Source: Arthrobacter sp. V1I7 (lineage in GTDB: Bacteria; Actinomycetota; Actinomycetes; Actinomycetales; Micrococcaceae). Taken from it: a stretch of DNA of 64,000 bases. Location: positions 97,148-161,147 of the forward strand of contig NZ_JAUSYS010000002.1 in NCBI RefSeq assembly GCF_030817015.1. The letters are read 5' to 3'. Shown here one piece after another: positions 1 to 8,325 of the stretch. A model generated the notes under the pieces. It was not told the origin of the DNA. It saw only the letters and a list, made by a program, of their open reading frames with translations, and ran no database searches. The position numbers and the translations under genes are program-made. Position 1 is the first letter of the stretch. Each line of letters starts with the position of its first letter.

Positions 1-141
1 GAACACCGAATGGACCTGGTGATCGACGTCTCCGATCGGGTTGCGGTAATGCAGAGCGGCCAATTACTCGTCTGCGACATTCCTGCAGTTGTCATGGCTG
101 ACGAACGCGTCCAAGCGGCCTATCTGGGGCCGGAACTATGA
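1..141 (+). CDS. livG: C-terminal end of branched-chain amino acid ABC transporter ATPase (LivG-like), partial
   Basis: The reading frame is open from base 1 and ends in TGA at 139-141, giving the last 46 residues of a protein that begins left of the window. The visible part contains a DRVAVMQSGQLL stretch, typical of the D-loop/H-loop-distal end of ABC ATPases, and ends with QAAYLG, the usual tail of LivG-type subunits. It overlaps the start of the next ATPase gene by 4 bases (ATGA), so translation is probably coupled. Assignment as LivG is inferred from the tail and from the livF-livH-livM genes that follow. Confidence 0.75.
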   Translation, partial: EHRMDLVIDVSDRVAVMQSGQLLVCDIPAVVMADERVQAAYLGPEL

Positions 142-911
142 AAGCGTCAGCCGAGCCTACGGAGCCGCTACTCAGCGTGCGGGACCTGCACGTCTACCGT
201 GGTGAGGCTCATGTGCTCCACGGGGTCTCTTTCGATGTAAAACCCAACCGCGTCACGGCCCTGCTCGGGCGCAACGGTTCGGGAAAGACCACCACCCTTC
301 TCGCGATTCTTGGAATCCTTAAGGCGAAGGGAAGTATCCGGATCGCCGGTGAAGAGACGATCGGCCGATCGACCGACATGCTCGTCCGCGAGGGTATTGG
401 GTTTGTTCCCGAAGACAGGGAAGTTTTCACTCGCCTCACTGTCGCCGAAAACCTCAGACTCGCGGCACGGTCAGCGGAATCAGCTGAACGACTTAGGCGA
501 GTTCATGAACTGTTTCCGGACTTGCTCAAGCGCAGCCAACAGCGCGCAGGATCCCTCTCGGGCGGCCAGCAGCAGATGATCGCGATTGCCCGGGCCATGC
601 TGAATCGGAACCGACTGCTCCTAGTCGACGAGCCAAGCAAGGGTCTTGCTCCGATCGTCGTGACTGACATGGTCGCTGCCCTTGAAAATGCGGCAACCGA
701 CTCGACTGTTCTACTTGTCGAGCAGAACGTCAGAGTCGCCCAGCGGCTGGCGACCGACGCCGTCGTGCTCGATCACGGAAAGGTCGTATTTGCCGGGCCT
801 ATGAGCGAATTGGTAGCCGATCCTGAAATGACACGCCTGTATCTGGGTGTATCGGGCGCTACACGCGTGAGCAAACTCGACGTCCGAACCACGAATCTTT
901 CGAACGGATAA
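138..911 (+). CDS. livF: Branched-chain amino acid-type ABC transporter ATP-binding protein (LivF-like)
   Basis: This 257-residue cytoplasmic ATPase should power uptake through the LivH/LivM permease. Walker A is GRNGSGKT at residues 44-51, the ABC signature LSGGQ at 140-144, and Walker B LLLVDEP at 160-166, followed by the LivF-typical SKGLAP. Length matches LivF with a short N-terminal and C-terminal extension (about 20 residues beyond YLGV). The gene overlaps livG and is followed 6 bases later by livH. HAAT-family importers also carry aromatic acids, urea or amides, so the substrate is not fixed; the adjacent 2-oxo acid dehydrogenase genes suggest a carboxylate or keto acid. No substrate-binding protein gene (livK) is visible here. 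Confidence 0.9.
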   Translation: MKASAEPTEPLLSVRDLHVYRGEAHVLHGVSFDVKPNRVTALLGRNGSGKTTTLLAILGILKAKGSIRIAGEETIGRSTDMLVREGIGFVPEDREVFTRLTVAENLRLAARSAESAERLRRVHELFPDLLKRSQQRAGSLSGGQQQMIAIARAMLNRNRLLLVDEPSKGLAPIVVTDMVAALENAATDSTVLLVEQNVRVAQRLATDAVVLDHGKVVFAGPMSELVADPEMTRLYLGVSGATRVSKLDVRTTNLSNG

Positions 912-917
912 CAGCGC

Positions 918-1799
918 ATGACTACTACCGTCGTTATTCTCATCACGAGTCTCGGGGTTGCCGGGCTCTACTTCCTCGTCTCCTCCGGGCTCTCTTTGAT
1001 CTTCGGCCTGATGGACGTCCTCAACCTCGCCCACGGTGCGTTCTTCGGTGTCGGCGGGTACGTCGCCTGGACAACAATGGAATATTTCCCGGTTCCGTCG
1101 CTTGTATTGCGCTTCATCATTGCCGTGCTCGCCGCTGCGCTGGTAGGTTTCCTGGGCGGAGTGCTGATCGAGAAGATCATGATCGCCCGCAACTATGGTG
1201 ATCACCTCGCTCAGATCCTCGTGACGCTTGGGCTCGCCTTCGCACTGCAAGGCCTCTTCGCCGGGCTCTTCACACACTTCCCGCGGCAGCTGAAGCAGCC
1301 GGAGTGGTTTAGGGATGTGGTCTCCATCGCAGGCGCGGAAATTCCCAATAGCATCTTGCTGATCATTGGCGGTGCCCTCATCGTGCTGGTCGCTCTGCTC
1401 TGGTTCCTTAATTCCACGCCGTTCGGTCTCGTTATCCGCGCCGGAGTTGAGAACCGGCAGATGGTACGTGCCCTGGGTATCCGCGTGGAACGCACGTTTA
1501 CGGTCGTCTTTGGCATCGGTGCTTTAGTCGCTGCCATAGGTGGTGCTCTTGGTTCCGTTTTCTATAACGGTATTACACCGAGCCTGGGCCAGAGCCAGCT
1601 GATTTTCGCATTCATCGTAGTTATCATCGGCGGTCTGGGTTCGGTCGCAGGTACTGCAGTCGCCGCGGTGCTTGTGGCGTTCATCCAACAGCTGGTGAAT
1701 TTTTACCTGAGCACTGGCCTTGGTGACATTGCCGTTGTTGCATTGCTCGCTGCGGTTCTGCTCATTCGGCCCCAAGGCCTGTTCGGAAGGACGGCATGA
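918..1799 (+). CDS. livH: Branched-chain amino acid-type ABC transporter permease (LivH-like)
   Basis: A 293-residue integral membrane protein with about eight hydrophobic segments. The motif LNLAHGAFFGVGGYVA near residues 36-51 and the EAA-like stretch VRAGVENRQMVRALGIR are the hallmarks of LivH permeases. It forms half of the membrane channel with LivM. It starts 6 bases after the livF stop and overlaps livM by 4 bases (ATGA at 1796-1799), indicating one transcript. The C-terminal RPQGLFGR is also typical of the family. Substrate is unknown; see livF. Confidence 0.9.
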   Translation: MTTTVVILITSLGVAGLYFLVSSGLSLIFGLMDVLNLAHGAFFGVGGYVAWTTMEYFPVPSLVLRFIIAVLAAALVGFLGGVLIEKIMIARNYGDHLAQILVTLGLAFALQGLFAGLFTHFPRQLKQPEWFRDVVSIAGAEIPNSILLIIGGALIVLVALLWFLNSTPFGLVIRAGVENRQMVRALGIRVERTFTVVFGIGALVAAIGGALGSVFYNGITPSLGQSQLIFAFIVVIIGGLGSVAGTAVAAVLVAFIQQLVNFYLSTGLGDIAVVALLAAVLLIRPQGLFGRTA

Positions 1800-2968
1800 A
1801 CACATCTATCATCGCTGACACGTCGCGTCCGTCGCCAACGTTGAAGCCAAGGTCTCTGCTCAAGGGACAGCGCCCATCGCCTGCCATCCTCATCGGCGCC
1901 TCCGCCTTCGCGCTCTTTGCCGTGTTCCCAATACTCAATGTCACCGTGCCAATCCTGCTGCCTGGGCCATTATCCAGCCCGGCTTCTCTCCTCATCATTG
2001 CCGTGGGGCTTGTATACGCTGGGCTGGCTATTTCGTATGATGTCGTTTTTGGTTACACGGGGCTCCTCAGCGCAGGGCACGCGATGGTGTTCGCGATCTC
2101 GATGTACGGCACCAACATCGTCATGGGTCAAGGGTTCAATTACTGGATCGCGGCTGGGTTGGCGGTTCTGTTGTCGACAGGCGTCGCAGCAGGTCTCGGG
2201 GCTCTCTCACTTCGGGTAAAAGGCTTGGCCTTCACCATGGTGACGCTGGCTTTCGCCGAAGCGCTGTTCATCTTGCTTCTGACGGATTCATTCGATATTT
2301 CCGGTGGCGATGAAGGGCTCCCGTTGGTCTTCAAGCAGGTTCCGGGGCTATTGGCCAATGCGAGGGACGCCCGGTGGCTCTACTGGCTGGCCTTGCTCTT
2401 CGCCGTCTTCGCCTACGTGCTCGCGCTAATTGCCATACGGTCCCGCGCCGGACGCGTCTGGCAGGCCATCCGCGAAAACGAATCGCGTGTCGAGTCCCTG
2501 GGCATGGTTCCCTATGGTTACAAACTGATGGCGTTCGTCTTCAGTGGTTTTCTCGCCGCGATAGGCGGATCTGTCTTCCTGCTTGTTGTGCGCGGCGCTA
2601 ACCCGTCCAGCGCATCAGTACAGTTCAGCCTTGCACTGATTGTGATGGTGGTTATTGGCGGGAAAGGTCGGTTGTGGGGCGCGGCCATCGGTGGACTCCT
2701 GTATGTGATCATCACGTATCGGCTCCCTGAGCTTTCGACCTCCGGCGTTCTAGACGGCCTACCTACGGGCGTCGCCAACGTTCTTGCCGAGCCCTTCTTC
2801 ATTCTTGGCCTGTTCTTCGTGCTTATCGTGTTGTTCGCACCGAAGGGCCTCGTCGGGGTCGTCGATGCCGTTGCGGCGCGTCAAAGAAGGGGCAGGAAAA
2901 CACGGAGCCGCCAGGCTGACGACATACGGCGGAATCCAACGCTTACTGCCGAGGAGGAAAAGGCATGA
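1796..2968 (+). CDS. livM: Branched-chain amino acid-type ABC transporter permease (LivM-like)
   Basis: A 390-residue membrane permease, the second half of the channel. Family motifs include GYTGLLSAGHAMVF (about residues 84-97), AIRENESRVESLG and the C-terminal FAPKGLVG. About 30 polar residues precede the first hydrophobic segment and a basic tail (RQRRGRKTRSRQ) follows the last, both probably cytosolic. The gene overlaps livH upstream and the E1 alpha gene downstream by 4 bases each, so transporter and dehydrogenase genes appear to be translated from one mRNA. That coupling suggests the imported compound is converted to a 2-oxo acid that the dehydrogenase complex then oxidises (inference). 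Confidence 0.9.
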   Translation: MNTSIIADTSRPSPTLKPRSLLKGQRPSPAILIGASAFALFAVFPILNVTVPILLPGPLSSPASLLIIAVGLVYAGLAISYDVVFGYTGLLSAGHAMVFAISMYGTNIVMGQGFNYWIAAGLAVLLSTGVAAGLGALSLRVKGLAFTMVTLAFAEALFILLLTDSFDISGGDEGLPLVFKQVPGLLANARDARWLYWLALLFAVFAYVLALIAIRSRAGRVWQAIRENESRVESLGMVPYGYKLMAFVFSGFLAAIGGSVFLLVVRGANPSSASVQFSLALIVMVVIGGKGRLWGAAIGGLLYVIITYRLPELSTSGVLDGLPTGVANVLAEPFFILGLFFVLIVLFAPKGLVGVVDAVAARQRRGRKTRSRQADDIRRNPTLTAEEEKA

Positions 2969-4050
2969 AAACCGGTACCGTATCTCCAATTGGCCGGCAC
3001 GAACTGAAGGTTTCGCAGGTACTCAACGAATCCGGAGAGTTGGTGGGCGAGCTCCCCGGGATCGCCGATGACAGGCTTGCCGACATGTTTCGCCTGATGT
3101 GCCTTGGTCGACGCCTCGATCAGAAGGCCATAGCCCTGCAGCGTCGGGGCAAGCTGGGAACATATCCTCCATTGTCGGGCCAAGAAGCGGCCTCGGTCGG
3201 CAGCGCGTTCGCGATGAACCTCGACATCGACTATTTTGTTCCGCAGTATCGCGAGCAACTCGCGATGTTCCATTGGGGCCTGCCGCTCTCCACCTACCTG
3301 CTCAATCGGATGGGACATCCGGCCGGCGCGGACCTTCCGGCAAACGGACGGTTATGGCCCCAGCAGGTCGCTCTCGCGGCGCACCTGCCACATGCCGTCG
3401 GGCAAGCCTGGGGTTTGCAGTTGCAGGGGAAGCCGGGGGTTGTGTTGACCCAATTCGGCGACGGCGCCTCCAATGAAGGTGATTTCCACGAGGCACTCAA
3501 CATCGCCGGCGTGCATAACGTGCCCGTTGTGTTCGTCTGCCAAAACAACGGGTGGGCCATCTCCATCCCTTGGGAGAAGCAATCGGCAGCCACATCCGTG
3601 GCCCAGCGCGCCGCGGGCTATGGCTTTCCGGGAGTCACAGTCGACGGCAACGATGTATTCGCCGTCTACGCAGCGGTAGCCCAAGCCCGTGCCCGGGCTG
3701 AACGAGGAGAGGGCCCAACACTTATCGAGGCCCGCTGCACTCGAATGGGAGCCCACTCCACAGCTGACGATCCCACGCGCTACGTGCCGGCTGACTATGT
3801 TGCGGAGGCGGAGCGGCGGGATCCGATCAAGCGCTTCCGTATATGGCTCGCATCACGAGGACTGTGGGACGACGATCGGGAACAGCTTTGCATCCAGTGG
3901 TGCGACGAGCAGATCGAGGAGGCAGTGCGCGCCTTTGATGCAACTCCTCGCCCCGATCCCGAGACAATCTTTGACCACGTCGTCGCGCACCCCGACCTGC
4001 GTCTGCGCAGGCAGCGCGACGAGTTCAGGAAGATGCAGGAGAAGCTATGA
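2965..4050 (+). CDS. 2-oxo acid dehydrogenase complex E1 component, alpha subunit
   Basis: A 361-residue thiamine-diphosphate-dependent subunit that decarboxylates a 2-oxo acid (pyruvate, a branched-chain 2-oxo acid or acetoin) and hands the acyl group to E2. The ThDP-binding motif is GDGASNEGDFHEAL (residues 165-178) closed by QNNGWAIS (193-200). The sequence resembles Bacillus-type PdhA and branched-chain E1 alpha more than acetoin dehydrogenase AcoA, but I cannot fix the substrate. It overlaps livM and E1 beta by 4 bases. The phosphorylation-loop-like SxxDDPTRYVP region is conserved in the family. The link to a LivFGHM importer favours a branched-chain or unusual substrate (inference). Confidence 0.85.
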   Translation: MKTGTVSPIGRHELKVSQVLNESGELVGELPGIADDRLADMFRLMCLGRRLDQKAIALQRRGKLGTYPPLSGQEAASVGSAFAMNLDIDYFVPQYREQLAMFHWGLPLSTYLLNRMGHPAGADLPANGRLWPQQVALAAHLPHAVGQAWGLQLQGKPGVVLTQFGDGASNEGDFHEALNIAGVHNVPVVFVCQNNGWAISIPWEKQSAATSVAQRAAGYGFPGVTVDGNDVFAVYAAVAQARARAERGEGPTLIEARCTRMGAHSTADDPTRYVPADYVAEAERRDPIKRFRIWLASRGLWDDDREQLCIQWCDEQIEEAVRAFDATPRPDPETIFDHVVAHPDLRLRRQRDEFRKMQEKL

Positions 4051-5024
4051 GCACAATGACCGTCGTTGAATCCATACGCCGTACGCTCGACGAAGAGATG
4101 GCGAGGGACGAGCGCGTCATCGTGCTCGGTGAAGACGTCGGGCAGTCGGGCGGGGTGTTCAGGGCGACAGACGGCCTGCAAGCGAAATATGGGAAGAGCC
4201 GAGTATTCGATATGCCGGTGAGCGAAGCCGGCATCATCGGCACCTCCATCGGACTGGCGGCCTCCGGCCTCATTCCGGTTGTCGAAATGCAGTTTCTCGG
4301 CTTCACACAACAGGCGTTCCACCAGGTCGGCAACCAACTGGCCCGCATGCGGTATCGGACAAGGGGTTCCTTGACTATGCCGGTCACCATCCGCGCCCCG
4401 TACGGAGGCGGCGTCCGCACCCCGGAACTCCACTCTGACGCGTTCGAAGCCCTTTTCGCCCACAGTCCTGGCCTTCGGCTCATTGCCCCGGCAACAGCGG
4501 CCGATGCGCGCGGGATGTTGGCCGCTGCAATCAGGGATCCCGATCCTGTTTTCATGCTCGAACCGCTGCGTGGATACCGGCTCGTACGTGACGAGGTTCC
4601 CGACGGAGATCACGTAGTGCCGTTCGGAAAGGCGCGCATCGCACGGGCGGGCAGGGATGTCACGCTCATAGCTTGGAGTGCCATGGTGCAAGTTGCACTC
4701 GAGGCGGCGAAACTTGCCGCGGAAGAGGGGACCGACGTCGAAGTCATCGACCTCCGATCACTCGTTCCCCTCGACACCGATACGATCCGTGATGCGGTCA
4801 AGCAGACCGGGCGGGTGGTGATCGTCCAAGAATCACCGCTCTCGGGAGGGTTCGCCTCTGAAGTTGCTGCATCAGTAGCCAACGACGCATTCCTTTACCT
4901 GAAGGCCCCCGTGTGTCGGGTATCCGGCTATGACACACCGTACCCAGTGCCCCACCTCGAAGACCACTACATTCCTGATGCCCAACGTGTGCTGCGCGGA
5001 ATTCGCAGCACCCTAAATTTTTGA
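4047..5024 (+). CDS. 2-oxo acid dehydrogenase complex E1 component, beta subunit
   Basis: A 325-residue partner of E1 alpha (alpha2-beta2 tetramer). It shows the pyrimidine-binding domain with VIVLGEDVGQSGGVF, the MPVSEAGIIGTSIGLA stretch carrying the glutamate that activates ThDP, RAPYGGGVRTPELHS, and the C-terminal transketolase domain with VIDLRSLVPLDTDTI. Length is standard. It overlaps E1 alpha (ATGA) and is followed by the E2 gene 11 bases after its stop. As for E1 alpha, PDH, branched-chain and acetoin specificities cannot be separated by eye. Confidence 0.87.
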   Translation: MSTMTVVESIRRTLDEEMARDERVIVLGEDVGQSGGVFRATDGLQAKYGKSRVFDMPVSEAGIIGTSIGLAASGLIPVVEMQFLGFTQQAFHQVGNQLARMRYRTRGSLTMPVTIRAPYGGGVRTPELHSDAFEALFAHSPGLRLIAPATAADARGMLAAAIRDPDPVFMLEPLRGYRLVRDEVPDGDHVVPFGKARIARAGRDVTLIAWSAMVQVALEAAKLAAEEGTDVEVIDLRSLVPLDTDTIRDAVKQTGRVVIVQESPLSGGFASEVAASVANDAFLYLKAPVCRVSGYDTPYPVPHLEDHYIPDAQRVLRGIRSTLNF

Positions 5025-5035
5025 GGACACACAAG

Positions 5036-6337
5036 ATGCCATTCGTTTTTAACCTCCCCGATGTAGGCGAGGGCATTGCTGAAGCCGAAATTGTGAAATG
5101 GCTAGTAGCCGTCGGGGACACGGTTGCAGAAGATCAGCCCGTCGCTGAGATCGAGACCGGCAAGGCCGTCGTCGTTATGCCTGCGCCCGCCAGCGGCGTA
5201 GTTGCGCAGTTCGGCGCCGAAGAAGGCAACATAGTGCAGGTCGGCGAGCTGTTCCTGATCATTGATGACGGTGGAGTTAGCCAGGAGCAAGGCCCCACCG
5301 ATGCAACGCAGTCCAAGACGGCGCCCCCCGCCACAGCCCCTTCGGAGCAGGCGCCTCCACTGCCAGCGGCCACGACTTCGGAGCAGGCGCCTCCATCGCC
5401 GGCAGCCACCCCTGCAACGCGAAGGCTCGCGCGGGAACTCAAGGTGACGCTGGTTGATGTGCCAGGTACGGGCCCCGGCGGCCGAGTTACCGACGACGAC
5501 GTCCGGGCGACTGCTCGTCGTACGGCTGAAAGTGACATCGCTAGCGGTGCGAAGGCAGCATCTCCCGGCCAATCCCACATCCTTGGCGCTGCCGACGCTA
5601 TAGCGGAACGGGCGGTCCCCAAATTCGGGCACGGGGCGGATGAGCATATTCCGGTCCGTGGCGTGAGGAGACGAACCGCCGAGGCGATGGTTCAAGCTGT
5701 CCAACAGATTCCCGCCACGACCACATTCCTTTCGGCTGATGTCAGCTCCCTGTTGGAAATGAGGAAGACGCTGCAGGCATCGGACGTTGCAGCGGACACG
5801 CCCATCACCCTCACGCCGTTCCTGATAAAGGCAACGGCACTCGCCCTCGTCCGCTACCCAATGGCTAATTCCAGCTTCGATGCCGACGCGAAGGAAATCA
5901 TCGTACGCGGCCGCCGGAACATCGGCGTCGCCACCAATACCCCGGACGGACTGGTCATCCCCGTCATCAAGGATGCCGATCAAAAACCTCTCTTGGCTAT
6001 AGCGCGTGAGCTTAATGAACTCGCCGCGGCCTCACGTGTCCGCGGGATCGCTCTCGAGGACTTGAGTGATGGAACGTTCACCATTACAAACCACGGACCC
6101 CTTGGCGGAAAATTCGGTACGCCAATTATTCGGACACCGGAGTCCGGGATCCTCGGATTCGGACGCGCTTCCCTGGAACCAGTGGTGCGTGACGGCGAGA
6201 TCGTCGCGCGCATGATGCTGCCTATCTCCTACTCTTCCGATCACCGGATCGTTGACGGTGACCTTGCCATCGGGTTTTGCCAAGCAGTGATTGATCTGCT
6301 GGAACACCCCATCTACCTACTCGTGGAAGGCCGCTGA
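5036..6337 (+). CDS. 2-oxo acid dehydrogenase complex E2 component (dihydrolipoamide acyltransferase)
   Basis: E2 transfers the acyl group from E1 to CoA. From the ATG at 5036 (GAGG at 5023-5026 serves as RBS; a TTG at 5021 would overlap the E1 beta stop and lacks one) the protein has 433 residues. It has one N-terminal lipoyl domain with the lipoyl lysine at K43 (EIETGKAVV), an Ala/Pro-rich linker containing a near-duplicate SEQAPP-PAAT unit, a peripheral-subunit-binding domain (RRLARELKVTLVDVPGTG), and a catalytic domain with DHRIVDG (His403, Asp407). Length and order are canonical for a single-lipoyl E2 of PDH/BCKDH type. Confidence 0.88.
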   Translation: MPFVFNLPDVGEGIAEAEIVKWLVAVGDTVAEDQPVAEIETGKAVVVMPAPASGVVAQFGAEEGNIVQVGELFLIIDDGGVSQEQGPTDATQSKTAPPATAPSEQAPPLPAATTSEQAPPSPAATPATRRLARELKVTLVDVPGTGPGGRVTDDDVRATARRTAESDIASGAKAASPGQSHILGAADAIAERAVPKFGHGADEHIPVRGVRRRTAEAMVQAVQQIPATTTFLSADVSSLLEMRKTLQASDVAADTPITLTPFLIKATALALVRYPMANSSFDADAKEIIVRGRRNIGVATNTPDGLVIPVIKDADQKPLLAIARELNELAAASRVRGIALEDLSDGTFTITNHGPLGGKFGTPIIRTPESGILGFGRASLEPVVRDGEIVARMMLPISYSSDHRIVDGDLAIGFCQAVIDLLEHPIYLLVEGR

Positions 6338-6338
6338 C

Positions 6339-7736
6339 ATGGTCGTTGGTGAAATGGCTGAATCCATCGACGTTCTTGTGATCGGAGGAGGACCCGGCGG
6401 CTACAGTGCCGCCGCCCGTGCCGCCGAGCTCGGTAAGGATGTCACGCTTGTCGAACAGGGTAATCTCGGCGGCGTCTGCCTCAACACTGGTTGCATCCCC
6501 TCGAAAGTATTTACAACTGCAGCCCGCGACCTCGTGCGTTCGAACACGCTGGCCTATCTGTCGGGCAGCGACCTGAGCATCGATCTGCCGGCGCTGCAGA
6601 CACAACGTACCGAGATCGTCGCCCAACTCGCGGGCGGAGTGAGATCAATGCTGTCCAAAGTGCGGGTCGTAACTGGTACGGCGCGGTTTCTTGACAGGAA
6701 CCGTGTCGTCATCGAAAGCGGTGCCCACGCCAGCTACCTGCGCTTCGAACATGCCGTCATCGCCACAGGCTCTGCGCCCGCGACGCTCGATTTCCTGACA
6801 GTCGACAATGAGCGCGTTCTTGATTCCACCGGTGTGCTCGCCCTGCAGAAAGTGCCGGAGAGCCTGTGCATTGTCGGCGGTGACTACCCCGGGATGGAAC
6901 TGGCGATGGCGTTTGCGCGGTTCGGGTCCCGGGTGACGATCATCGAATCGAGCGACTCAATACTTGCTGGCTTTGACCGCGATCTCGCCCAGCTCGTCAT
7001 AGCGAAGGGCCGGTCTCTTGGTATCGATGTACGTTTAAGCACCAGGGCCACTGGGATGGAGGACGGCGACCTCTTGGTTGCATCCAACGGAACAAGCGAC
7101 CGTGTGCTCGCCGAAAAGTTCCTGGTAAACGTGGGCCGAGTTCCGCTCACAGACGACCTCCAGCTCGACCTTCTCGACGTCCGGGTAAGCGAGACTGGCC
7201 ACATTGAGGTTGACGAGCAGAATAGGTCATCGGTGCCACACGTCTTTGCGGTGGGCGATGTAACTGCTGGACTCCCCTTTGCGCATCGGGCACTAGCAGA
7301 AGGACGGGTTGCTGCCGAAGTGCTCGCCGGACGGCCCAGTGCAGCAGACTCGCGGACGGCCTTAATCGCATTCACCGACCCAGAAGTGGCATCCGTCGGA
7401 CTGACAGAAGCGGAAGCAAAACGGCAGGGGCGCTCAATCAGAGTCGGCCGGAGCCGATTCTCGTCCAACGGCCGCGCAGTCATCCTCGGCGAAGAGACCG
7501 GCCTCGTCAAAGTTGTCGTCGACCCCCAGACAGACATCATACTCGGCGTCCACCTCGCCGGCCCTGGAGCGACTGATCTCATTGCCGGGGCTGCCCTCGC
7601 AGTCGAAACCGCGAGCCGCCTTGAAGATGTGCTCGCAACCATGCACCCCCACCCGACGCTGTCGGAGGGGCTCCATTCGGCGATGGCCGCAGCCCACCGC
7701 CGCTCTGCCGACGGGCGTGGAAGCGCCGGCCGATGA
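6339..7736 (+). CDS. lpdA: Dihydrolipoamide dehydrogenase (E3)
   Basis: This FAD flavoenzyme reoxidises the E2 lipoyl group with NAD+. The start is ATG 6339, preceded by GGAAGG at 6325-6330 and 1 base after the E2 stop; ATG 6354 is possible. The 465-residue product has the FAD motif GGGPGGYSAAARAAELG (from residue 16), the redox-active disulfide GGVCLNTGCIPSK (C47, C52), a central NAD fold (IVGGDYPGMELAMAFARFGSRVTI, with DYPG replacing the usual GxIG, which is a little unusual), the second FAD motif VFAVGDVT, and the C-terminal HPHPTLSE that supplies the catalytic histidine. It ends the operon; no clear terminator follows. Confidence 0.88.
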   Translation: MVVGEMAESIDVLVIGGGPGGYSAAARAAELGKDVTLVEQGNLGGVCLNTGCIPSKVFTTAARDLVRSNTLAYLSGSDLSIDLPALQTQRTEIVAQLAGGVRSMLSKVRVVTGTARFLDRNRVVIESGAHASYLRFEHAVIATGSAPATLDFLTVDNERVLDSTGVLALQKVPESLCIVGGDYPGMELAMAFARFGSRVTIIESSDSILAGFDRDLAQLVIAKGRSLGIDVRLSTRATGMEDGDLLVASNGTSDRVLAEKFLVNVGRVPLTDDLQLDLLDVRVSETGHIEVDEQNRSSVPHVFAVGDVTAGLPFAHRALAEGRVAAEVLAGRPSAADSRTALIAFTDPEVASVGLTEAEAKRQGRSIRVGRSRFSSNGRAVILGEETGLVKVVVDPQTDIILGVHLAGPGATDLIAGAALAVETASRLEDVLATMHPHPTLSEGLHSAMAAAHRRSADGRGSAGR

Positions 7737-8271
7737 ACATGAACAGGGCTTCCCCAGCTACGCGAACTTCCCTCTGCTCATACATGAAATTCAAACACCT
7801 GAAATCAACGGTACAAAGCGTCGCTTCGCGTCCACGCATACCCACTCGGACCCTCCGGAGGCTCGCCAAGCGGCGGATACCCGCATGCCCCATGGACCAC
7901 AGGGGCGGGGTAGTAGAAGAGAGGCCAGCCTCGCACCTGCCCGACAGGCTTTTGGAGACGTGGAGTTGGGTCGCGCCTGCGAACGCGCTGATGCATTCGG
8001 CCGATAAGCCGCTAGTCGTCACGCAGCTGACCTGGCACGCAGTCCATGCGCCCTGGTGTGGTACAACCTTAAGCTGGCGGCGCTGCACGCATCCTGCGCA
8101 ACTTTGGCGGGTCCAGACCCTTTCTTGGAGCCCTCTTGAAAGGCCTTGACCAGCTGCCAGCAGGAAGTCCGGGTGCGGTGGAGTAAATACGCCGACCGGG
8201 CACAGCACTAAGTGCTTGTCCACTGTGCATTTCTATTGACCAGAGACTGCACAGCCCTATACGATTTCAAT
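7737..8271 (+). other. Intergenic region without a convincing gene
   Basis: Short open frames exist on both strands, but none has an RBS, a recognisable domain or a plausible composition. The sequence separates the dehydrogenase operon from the monooxygenase operon and may be debris from a past rearrangement. Its right end grades into an AT-richer promoter region just before the operator at 8272. Confidence 0.5.
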
Positions 8272-8290
8272 TACTAATCGATCAATAAGT
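8272..8290. promoter_or_regulatory. Candidate TetR operator, copy 1
   Basis: TACTAATCGATCAATAAGT is a partial palindrome 36 bp upstream of the Baeyer-Villiger monooxygenase start. Very similar 19-mers occur at 16400, 19791 and 20291, all in promoter positions. The best source of the binding protein is the TetR gene at 16441 (inference). Confidence 0.65.
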
Positions 8291-8325
8291 AGGGTACTTG
8301 AGTCACATTATCCAGGAGCAGAACC

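Noticed and set aside
7579..8223. A 214-residue minus-strand frame after the E3 gene
   Set aside because: It is partly antisense to the dihydrolipoamide dehydrogenase gene, Cys/Arg/Gly-rich and without an RBS or motif.
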